Source of the DNA: Rhodococcus sp. SBT000017
GTDB taxonomy: Bacteria; Actinomycetota; Actinomycetes; Mycobacteriales; Mycobacteriaceae
Reading direction: 5' to 3'
Assembly (NCBI RefSeq): GCF_003688915.1
Contig: NZ_REFU01000001.1
Location: forward strand, 4,400,693-4,464,692
Length of the DNA: 64,000 bases
Part shown: positions 56,836 to 64,000 of the stretch, in pieces
Layout of the letters: each line of letters starts with the position of its first letter
Numbering within the stretch: the stretch's first letter is position 1
The notes under the pieces: model-generated
Told to the model about the DNA's origin: nothing
Databases searched by the model: none
What the model saw: the letters and a program-made list of their open reading frames with translations, nothing else
Translations under genes and position numbers: made by a program

Positions 56836-56998
56836 TTTTGGTCGGTCAACCGGTGAAATTTCCGCTGAACCGTTGCGGCACCACCTCTTCGGGATCTCGA
56901 GTTGGTACCGGGGGCTGCGCCAAACCTTAGCGTGCGGTAAGAACGAGGGAGGTCGTATCGCTTACGGCTGTCCTTGCACACGAGCAACAGGAGTTCTC

Positions 56999-57112
56999 AT
57001 GGGTTCAGCAGCACAGTTCATTTCCGACATCGCATCGGGCGTCTACGACGGAATCGTCGACGCGATCGTCGATCAGATCGTCGGCGTGCTGACATCGGGT
57101 AGCGCCGCGTAA
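56999..57112 (+). CDS. Tiny leaderless amphipathic peptide (37 aa), porin-like candidate
   Basis: This 37-residue acidic peptide starts MGSAAQFISDIASGVYDG and ends VGVLTSGSAA. It is a single amphipathic helix with Asp at regular spacing (D10, D17, D21, D25) and no Cys or Lys/Arg. A clear acaggag Shine-Dalgarno lies 5 bases upstream. No signal peptide is present. Together with the 51-aa and 27-aa peptides and the nearby mycolyltransferase, it fits a small mycomembrane peptide. It is below the usual length cut-off for gene finders. Confidence 0.7.
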   Translation: MGSAAQFISDIASGVYDGIVDAIVDQIVGVLTSGSAA

Positions 57113-57124
57113 TCGTCCGACATC

Positions 57125-57154
57125 GTCGCGGTCGCCGTCGGGGGCGGCCGCGAC
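57125..57154. terminator. Stem-loop after 37-aa peptide gene
   Basis: gtcgcgg and ccgcgac enclose a GC-rich 16-base loop, 12 bases after the stop. No T-run; weak evidence. Confidence 0.35.
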
Positions 57155-57275
57155 ATCTCGGTCCCGTGGCTGTTGGCCGTTTTGTGATGTCACACCAAGA
57201 TTTTCGACTTTTACTATCTTTTCCGTATACAGAGCGTGACCTTCTGAGGTAGAAATCTTCTTGCAGAGATCATCG

Positions 57276-57291
57276 CGTGACATAAGTCACA
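57276..57291. promoter_or_regulatory. CRP/GlxR-type box
   Basis: CGTGACATAAGTCACA matches TGTGANNTANNTCACA at every defined base but the first. It is 38 bases upstream of the 27-aa peptide ATG, in an AT-rich region (57180-57260). A second, closer-spaced palindrome TGTGATGTCACA lies at 57183-57194. Confidence 0.65.
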
Positions 57292-57329
57292 GCAGATCTG
57301 CACACCCCCTCGATGAAGGAGTTTTACGT

Positions 57330-57413
57330 ATGTCCGCTGAACTCGGATCCATCCTCCAGATCCTCCTCGCACTGTTCAACGCCGGTAGCTCCGAGACCCC
57401 CACCGCGCTCTGA
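57330..57413 (+). CDS. Tiny leaderless hydrophobic peptide (27 aa), porin-like candidate
   Basis: This 27-residue peptide starts MSAELGSILQILLALFNAG and ends SSETPTAL. It is one hydrophobic/amphipathic helix followed by a Ser/Thr-rich tail. An excellent aaggag Shine-Dalgarno lies 8 bases upstream, a CRP-type box precedes it, and a hairpin follows, so it looks like a complete transcription unit. It has the features of leaderless envelope peptides of mycolic-acid bacteria. It may alternatively be a leader or regulatory peptide. Confidence 0.65.
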   Translation: MSAELGSILQILLALFNAGSSETPTAL

Positions 57414-57432
57414 TCCCAGTTCTGAGATCCGA

Positions 57433-57470
57433 ATGACCGGTGCCCACCCTGTCGTGGGTGCCGGTCATTC
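57433..57470 (+). terminator. Stem-loop after 27-aa peptide gene
   Basis: aatgaccggtgcccac pairs with gtgggtgccggtcatt with two mismatches and a 6-base loop, starting 20 bases after the stop. Confidence 0.7.
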
Positions 57471-57526
57471 GTTCGTTCGAAACGTATTCGAGCCGTGAAA
57501 GATTCGGTTGCATCCCAGGCGCATCA

Positions 57527-57532
57527 TAGGGT
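57527..57532 (+). promoter_or_regulatory. -10 element of lipase-like gene
   Basis: TAGGGT ends 6 bases before the ATG at 57539, consistent with a leaderless transcript. Confidence 0.5.
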
Positions 57533-57538
57533 TGCCCC

Positions 57539-58372
57539 ATGCAGACGGTTCCGATTCAGATGCCCGACGGTTCGACGGTGCCGGTCTCACTGTTTCCCGG
57601 TGAAGGCCGTGACGATGCACCCGTGATCGTCGTTCTTCCCGGCCTCGGCATTCCCGGTGGCTACTACCGACTGTTCGCCGAGGCGCTCGTCGCGCGCGGG
57701 TTCCAGGCCGCGATCGGGGACCTGCGCGGCCAGGGAGACAGTGTCCCCAAACCGAGTTCGGCGAGTCGGTACGGGTATCAGGAGCTGGTCTCGGTCGACT
57801 TTCCGGCGATCTTCGAGGTGGTTCGTGAGCAGTTCCCGGCGGCGACGCCGTATTTGCTCGGGCACAGCATGGGTGGGCAGCTCGGCTCGATGTACGCCGC
57901 ACGCATCAGGGGAAGGCTCGGGGGATTGATCCTGGTGGCGTCCGGGTCGCCGTATCACCGCGGTTTCGGCACGTCCCGTGGTGTGCCGCTGTACGTGGGC
58001 GCGGCGGCGATGGCGATCACCAGCAGCATCGCGGGGTTCTGGCCGGGGGATCGAATCGGAATCGGCGGCTTCGGTCGGCAGTCGCGGGTTCTGATCGACG
58101 ATTGGTCGCGGTTCGCGCGGACCGGATCGATCGAGCCTGCGGGGGCCGACATGGACTACGAGGAACGGATGGGCCGTCTGACACTTCCGGTGCTGGCGGT
58201 GACCATCGAGGGCGACGACCTCGCGCCCCGTGGCTCGATGGACAACCTCGTGCGCAAGCTTGCCAACGCCGATGTCACCTCGGTGCACGTCGACGAGCCG
58301 CTCGGCCACAACGGGTGGATTCGAAACCCCACGGCGGTCGCCGACCTGGTCGCCGAATGGATGCACAAGTAG
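57539..58372 (+). CDS. Alpha/beta hydrolase (monoacylglycerol lipase-like)
   Basis: This 277-residue alpha/beta hydrolase has oxyanion motif VVLPGLGIPGGYY, GDLRGQGDS and the Ser nucleophile in LLGHSMGGQLGSMYAA. Asp is in TIEGDDLAPRGS, and the catalytic His is likely in PLGHNGWIRNP. No signal peptide is seen. It probably hydrolyses an acyl ester; its closeness to a mycolyltransferase may suggest envelope lipid turnover, but this is inference. Confidence 0.87.
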   Translation: MQTVPIQMPDGSTVPVSLFPGEGRDDAPVIVVLPGLGIPGGYYRLFAEALVARGFQAAIGDLRGQGDSVPKPSSASRYGYQELVSVDFPAIFEVVREQFPAATPYLLGHSMGGQLGSMYAARIRGRLGGLILVASGSPYHRGFGTSRGVPLYVGAAAMAITSSIAGFWPGDRIGIGGFGRQSRVLIDDWSRFARTGSIEPAGADMDYEERMGRLTLPVLAVTIEGDDLAPRGSMDNLVRKLANADVTSVHVDEPLGHNGWIRNPTAVADLVAEWMHK

Positions 58373-58482
58373 TTCACTCGAATTAACTTTCAGTTGTTTT
58401 GCTCGCTATTGGTCATTTCTACATACTCATGGTTCGTTTTGGTGTAGAAAGCTGTTGAACCAACAATTGTTCGACGACGTTA

Positions 58483-59577
58483 GTGAGCACGACTATGAAC
58501 GGCCTGGGGGCTTCGGTCCGTCGAATCGGTGATGGTCTGCTCGTTCGCTACTCCGCAGCACTGCGAAGATCAGCCATGGTGGGCGTGGTGGCATGCCTGG
58601 CCATCGGCGCCCATCCGACTGCCTCCGCCACGCCGTCATCGTCGACCGATCATCCGGCGACGGTGCAGACGGGCTCGTACGTGGTGCGGACCGAGGTGGC
58701 CGACGACACCGCGATGACGGCATTCGTTCACTCTGCCGCGATGGACCGAACCATTCCACTGAAGATTCTGCGGTCTCCTGATCGGACGGCTCCGAGCCCC
58801 ACGCTGTACCTGCTCAACGGGGCGGGCGGCGGAGTCGACGGAATGGACTGGTACACCCAGACCGACGTCGTGTCGTTCTTCGCCGACAAGAACGTCAATG
58901 TGGTGACCCCCGTGGGTGGGGCCTACTCCTACTACACGGACTGGCAGCACGACGATCCGGTGCTCGGCCGCAACAAGTGGGAGACGTTCCTGACCGCCGA
59001 ACTGCCACCGCTCGTCGACGATCTGTTGGAGACCAACGGCCGCAACGCGATTGCAGGTATCTCGATGGCCGCTACCTCTGTGCTGAACCTGGCCGCGCAC
59101 CATCAGGGGCTGTACCGAGCCGTCGGTTCGTACAGCGGATGCGCGTCGACCACCGACGCGTTGGGACGGGCATACGTCAAGACGGTCGTGTCCATGGCGC
59201 TGGGCGCGAACGTGACGAACATGTGGGGGCCGGACGATCATCGGGACTGGGTGCGCAACGATGCGGTGGTCAATGCCGAGAAGTTGCGTGGCACAGCGCT
59301 GTACATCTCCAACGGCAGCGGACTGGCCGGGGCATCGGACACTCTCGACGGCACCAATCCCAACGGACCCGGCTTCGTGTTGCTCAACCAGATGGTCGTG
59401 GGCGGTGCCATCGAGGTGGCGACCGGAGACTGCACTCGCAGGCTGAAGACGGCCCTCGAGCAGCTCGACATCCCGGCACACTTCGAGTTGCGTGACCGTG
59501 GCACCCACTCGTGGGGCTACTGGCAGGACGACCTGCACGATTCCTGGCCGATGTTCGAGGACGCTCTCGCTGCCTGA
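58483..59577 (+). CDS. Secreted mycolyltransferase (antigen 85/Cmt-like)
   Basis: This 364-residue (from GTG 58483; ATG 58495 is an alternative) exported esterase has an N-terminal signal peptide (charged start, helix MVGVVACLAIGAHPTASA). The mature part matches antigen-85-type mycolyltransferases: LYLLNGAGGG, VTPVGGAYSYYTDW, nucleophile elbow AIAGISMAATSVL, and GTHSWGYWQDDL with the catalytic His. It transfers mycolic acids to trehalose, arabinogalactan or, in corynebacteria, small proteins. The 110 bases upstream are unusually AT-rich. Confidence 0.9.
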   Translation: MSTTMNGLGASVRRIGDGLLVRYSAALRRSAMVGVVACLAIGAHPTASATPSSSTDHPATVQTGSYVVRTEVADDTAMTAFVHSAAMDRTIPLKILRSPDRTAPSPTLYLLNGAGGGVDGMDWYTQTDVVSFFADKNVNVVTPVGGAYSYYTDWQHDDPVLGRNKWETFLTAELPPLVDDLLETNGRNAIAGISMAATSVLNLAAHHQGLYRAVGSYSGCASTTDALGRAYVKTVVSMALGANVTNMWGPDDHRDWVRNDAVVNAEKLRGTALYISNGSGLAGASDTLDGTNPNGPGFVLLNQMVVGGAIEVATGDCTRRLKTALEQLDIPAHFELRDRGTHSWGYWQDDLHDSWPMFEDALAA

Positions 59578-59580
59578 CCG

Positions 59581-61614
59581 TCAGTTGCGAGCGAGGTGCC
59601 GCCACAGAAATTCGTAGGTCAACGCCGTTTTGAACGCCAACTGCGCATTGTCCGACGCCCCGCCGTGCCCGCCTTCGATGTTCTCGTAGTAGCTGACGTC
59701 GTGACCGAGTTCGGCCAATCGAGCCGCCATCTTGCGGGCGTGTCCGGGATGGACGCGATCGTCGCGGGTGGACGTAGCGATCAGAATCGGCGGATACCGA
59801 CGCTCGGATGCGGACACCACGTTCTGGTACGGGGAGTACTGCGAGATGAACTCCCACTCGTCCGGGTCGTCGGGGTTGCCGTACTCGGCCACCCAGGACG
59901 CGCCCGCGAGGAGCAGATGGTATCGCTTCATGTCCAGTAGTGGGACCTGACATACCAACGCGCCGAACAGTTCCGGGTACTTCGTCACCATGATGCCCAT
60001 CAGCAGGCCGCCGTTGCTACCACCCTGTGCGGCCAACTGTTCGGTGGTGGTGATCCCTCGGGTGACGAGATCGCGTGCGACGGCGGCGAAGTCCTCGTGC
60101 ACCAGATGGCGTCCGGCGCGCAGTACCTGGGTGTGCCAGGACGGCCCGTACTCACCGCCGCCGCGGATGTTCGCGACGACGTAGGTGCCACCACGTTCGA
60201 GCCACGCCCGTCCGGTTGCGCCGCTGTAGCCGGGCGTCATCGAGATCTCGAAGCCGCCGTAACCGTAGAGCAGTGTCGGTCCGGGGCCGGAATCGGCGCG
60301 TCGGACCACGAAGTAGGGGATGTCGGTGCCGTCGTCGGACCGGGCGAAGAACTGTTCCACCGTCAGCCCGTCGGCGTCGAAGAATGCCGGAGCCTGCTTG
60401 AGGACTTCGAGTTCGCCGCCCACCGTGCCCACCAGCAGTGTCGCCGGCGTCAGATAGCCGGACGAGGAGAGGAAGAACTCGTCGCCGTTCTCCTCGGCGT
60501 CGGTGCCGATGATCTCGGTGGAGATCAGGTCCGACAGTCCGTCGACGGTGGTGCTGACCCACTCGTTCGTGCGAGGGGTGAGCACGTGCAACTGCGTCCG
60601 TACGTCCTGCAGCGTCACCAGCAGCAGATGATTCTCGGTCCACGCGTACTGGTGCAGTGACGTGTGCGCGTCCGGGGCGAAGAGGACGGTGAGAGCGATT
60701 GTGCCGGAAATGAACTCGTCGAAATCCGCAGCCAGCAGTGCGCCGGCCGGATAGGTTTGCTCGCCGACCGTCCACGGCGTCATCGTTCGGACCAGCAGCC
60801 AGTTCTCGTGCACCGAGGTCGACGCGTCGGTCGGCGTCGGGATCCGGGTCAACGCAGATCCGTCGAGGACGTAGGTCTCGGAGTTGTAGAAGTCGGTGGC
60901 ACGCTGGACGAAGTCGCGCTCGAATCCCGGCGTGCGATCGTGCCAGGCGGAGATCGAGATGTCCTGCGACTCACCCTCGTACACGGTCTCGGCGTCGTCG
61001 AGCGAGGTGCCGCGACGCCACCGCTTGGTGATTCGGGGGTAGCCCGATTCGGTGAGCGAACCGGGCCCGAAATCCGTTCCGACGAAGACGGTGTCCGCGT
61101 CGATCCAGCCGATGTCGGTCTTGGCCTCGGGGAGGGCGAATCCGCCGTCCTCCGAGGCGCGGAAGGTGCGGGAGTCCAGATCGAACTCACGGACCACCGT
61201 CGCGTCGGCCCCGCCGCGGGAGAGCGTCACCAGAGCCAGTCGTTGATGGGGGCGGAGCACCTGCGCGCCACCCCACACCCAGTTCTCGTCCTCGCTGCTG
61301 GCCAGCGCATCGAGATCGAGCAGTACGTCCCACGCCGGGTTCTCGGTTCGGTACTCGTCCATCGTGGTTCGACGCCACAGGCCGCGGACGTGCTCGGCGT
61401 CGCGCCAGAAATTGTACAGAAACTGCCCGCGACGACGGGCATACGGAATGCGGGCGTCGGTGTCGAGAACTTCTCGGATGCTCGCCTCGGTGGCCTCGAA
61501 GGTGGGGCCGCTCAGCGCCTCGACCGTCACCTCGTTCTTCTCGCGCACCCACGCGAGCGCAGCGTCGCCGGTGACGTCTTCGAGCCAGAGGTACGGGTCG
61601 TCCGAGATTGCCAT
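59581..61614 (-). CDS. Prolyl oligopeptidase family serine peptidase (S9)
   Basis: This 677-residue protein has an N-terminal seven-bladed propeller (to about residue 410) and a C-terminal hydrolase domain. The triad is visible: Ser in AQGGSNGGLLMG, Asp in ATSTRDDRVHPGHA, and His in IEGGHGGASDNAQ. No signal peptide is seen, so it acts on short peptides in the cytoplasm. It corresponds to Rv0457c, which also lies near lpd in mycobacteria. The 3' end is 3 bases from the mycolyltransferase stop. Confidence 0.94.
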   Translation of the reverse strand: MAISDDPYLWLEDVTGDAALAWVREKNEVTVEALSGPTFEATEASIREVLDTDARIPYARRRGQFLYNFWRDAEHVRGLWRRTTMDEYRTENPAWDVLLDLDALASSEDENWVWGGAQVLRPHQRLALVTLSRGGADATVVREFDLDSRTFRASEDGGFALPEAKTDIGWIDADTVFVGTDFGPGSLTESGYPRITKRWRRGTSLDDAETVYEGESQDISISAWHDRTPGFERDFVQRATDFYNSETYVLDGSALTRIPTPTDASTSVHENWLLVRTMTPWTVGEQTYPAGALLAADFDEFISGTIALTVLFAPDAHTSLHQYAWTENHLLLVTLQDVRTQLHVLTPRTNEWVSTTVDGLSDLISTEIIGTDAEENGDEFFLSSSGYLTPATLLVGTVGGELEVLKQAPAFFDADGLTVEQFFARSDDGTDIPYFVVRRADSGPGPTLLYGYGGFEISMTPGYSGATGRAWLERGGTYVVANIRGGGEYGPSWHTQVLRAGRHLVHEDFAAVARDLVTRGITTTEQLAAQGGSNGGLLMGIMVTKYPELFGALVCQVPLLDMKRYHLLLAGASWVAEYGNPDDPDEWEFISQYSPYQNVVSASERRYPPILIATSTRDDRVHPGHARKMAARLAELGHDVSYYENIEGGHGGASDNAQLAFKTALTYEFLWRHLARN

Positions 61615-61627
61615 TCCACAGTTCTAG

Positions 61628-63143
<1,516 letters not shown>

Positions 63144-63158
63144 TCTTCACGGAACGAC

Positions 63159-63194
63159 AAGGGCGGCGACCACTTCGGTGGTCGCCGCCCTTTC
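63159..63194. terminator. Strong bidirectional rho-independent terminator
   Basis: aagggcggcgaccac-ttcg-gtggtcgccgccctt, a perfect 15-bp stem with a stable UUCG-type tetraloop and a following T-rich tail, between lpd and the M48 peptidase gene. Confidence 0.9.
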
Positions 63195-63217
63195 TCGTTC
63201 GTGGTCCTGCTCCGGCG

Positions 63218-64000
63218 CTACGACTTTCGCCAGTGATCGAAGCGCCCCTTGATGTCCGACGCCACGTCGCCGATTCCGTTGCCGACGGCATCGACGGCTC
63301 CGGTGAAGCCACTTCCGATGTCTCGCACCGTCTTGATCAGCGGGTCCTCCGAGGTGTCGAAGTTGTTCTTGTACGTGCGCGCTGCGTTGCGGAATTCCTC
63401 CGAGACCTTGGCCTCGTGGTCGGTGGACCTGCGCGGGTAGTCGCCGCGAAGTACGGCCGCGTACTCGCCGTTGTCGACCCACTTCTTCAACTCTGCGGCG
63501 CGCAGCACCGAGAACGGTGCGAGAGGAGTTCGAGTTGAGCAGCTTGAGCACGCCGTCGCGCAGATCCCCACTGGCCTCGTACTCGCGGCCTGAGCGAGGA
63601 AGGCGTCGACGTCGATCTCGCTGATTCGTGCGCCGCCCGCCAACTTCAGCTGTACCCGGATTGCGGTGTGTACGTCCTGCCCGCACAGCAAACCTGCTCG
63701 GTCGCCGGACAATTCGGACTTGCGCTGCCATTCCATCAGCCGCGATGACCGCACGTAGCGCCCAACCGCCCACCGGAACCCAGCCGACGGTGCCGCGAGG
63801 CGCATCAGATGCATCAACACGGTGCGGTACACCGCGTGACGGACAGTGCGTGCCAGCTCGTGACCGACGACGAACCGCTGCTCCTCGTAGGTCATGATGT
63901 CGAGCATGCCGGTGGTCAGGACGATGAAGGGTCGGTCCATGCCGATCGTGAACGCATTGACCATCGGCGACTGCACCACGAAGAGTTCGGGTGTTTCCTC
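63218..64000 (-). pseudogene. M48 family metallopeptidase, partial and with several indels
   Basis: The N-terminal part lies beyond the right edge; the visible part is about 260 codons. M48 features are PMVNAFTIG, FIVLTTGMLDIMTYEEQRFVVGHELA and the helix MEWQRKSELSGDRAGLL. The zinc motif reads HELARTVRH, but adding three bases near 63841-63853 gives HELAHALSGH, the normal motif. The frame also slips near 63582-63590 (losing EYEASGDLRDGVLKLLNSN) and returns near 63518-63530 to FSVLRAAELKKW. The family is cytoplasm- or membrane-associated protein quality control (HtpX-like). The damage may be sequencing error or real decay. Confidence 0.75.

Noticed and set aside
57183..57194. TGTGATGTCACA as a second CRP site
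   Set aside because: The half-sites are separated by 2 bases instead of 6, so a CRP/GlxR dimer would not fit.
63841..63853. M48 protein as a natural inactive homolog (HELAR instead of HELAH)
   Set aside because: Compensating indels explain the change better, as the restored sequence gives the exact family motif and nearby genes show the same kind of error.

Overview
This 64 kb window is chromosomal DNA from a high-GC, mycolic-acid-containing actinomycete, most likely Rhodococcus or the closely related Rhodococcoides (R. fascians) group. The evidence is the GC-rich coding bias, the frequent GTG/TTG starts, leaderless TANNNT promoters 6-8 bases before start codons, an antigen-85-like mycolyltransferase, and gene order that follows Mycobacterium tuberculosis. 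The shared order, by recall of the H37Rv map, is thiS-thiG-lpqL (Rv0416-0418), thiD (Rv0422c), xthA-GNAT-def-DUF3263-virR-sodC-ybdK (Rv0427c-0433), AAA ATPase-pssA-psd (Rv0435c-0437c), groEL2 (Rv0440), prolyl oligopeptidase (Rv0457c) and lpd (Rv0462). No tRNA, rRNA, CRISPR array, prophage or insertion sequence was seen.

Layout. 0-6.2 kb: end of thiS, thiG, a GC-rich tandem palindromic repeat, a two-gene ABC exporter, a secreted M28 aminopeptidase lipoprotein, a class III nucleotidyl cyclase and thiD. 6.4-8 kb: two small tandem acetyltransferase-like proteins with CRP/GlxR-like boxes, and a membrane protein. 8-13.5 kb: the mycobacteria-like DNA repair/deformylase/VirR/SodC/ligase block. 13.5-19.8 kb: a complete Mrp (Mnh) cation/proton antiporter operon (A/B fused, C, D, E, F, G) with 4-base overlaps. 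20-27 kb: Nudix, PEP mutase-like protein, CDC48-like AAA ATPase with phosphatidylserine synthase and decarboxylase, and small membrane and stress proteins. 27.2-31.8 kb: a signalling operon in which a response regulator is fused to a thioredoxin-reductase-like flavoprotein, followed by a cyclic-nucleotide-domain histidine kinase and a UBP zinc-finger protein; a GPP34 protein follows. 31.8-37.8 kb: DJ-1/PfpI, DoxX/HxlR pair, BCCT transporter, a broken Ser/Thr kinase, a TetR pair and a deleted amino-acid permease.

37.9-49.6 kb: groEL2 under two CIRCE operators, VOC and RsiV-like proteins, hydrolase, monooxygenase, a stand-alone LigD-type primase/polymerase, an E. coli-type argG, and an aspartate/asparagine catabolic operon (FCD regulator, aspA, ansP, ansA). 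49.6-59.6 kb: MOSC protein, pncA, cupin-flavohaemoprotein pair, zwf, PspC, PPK2, three tiny leaderless peptides (51, 37 and 27 aa), a lipase and a mycolyltransferase. 59.6-64 kb: prolyl oligopeptidase, lpd carrying two single-base frameshifts, and a damaged M48 peptidase running off the window.

The most interesting items are: the three tiny porin-like peptides near a mycolyltransferase, with a CRP/GlxR-type box; the redox response regulator / cNMP-kinase / UBP-finger operon; and a MIRU-like dispersed repeat family ('...GTGGAGCCTGCGGA...') that occurs between genes and, in one place, in frame inside the kinase gene. The indel cluster after 61.9 kb looks like homopolymer sequencing error or local decay, so the broken lpd should not be taken at face value.
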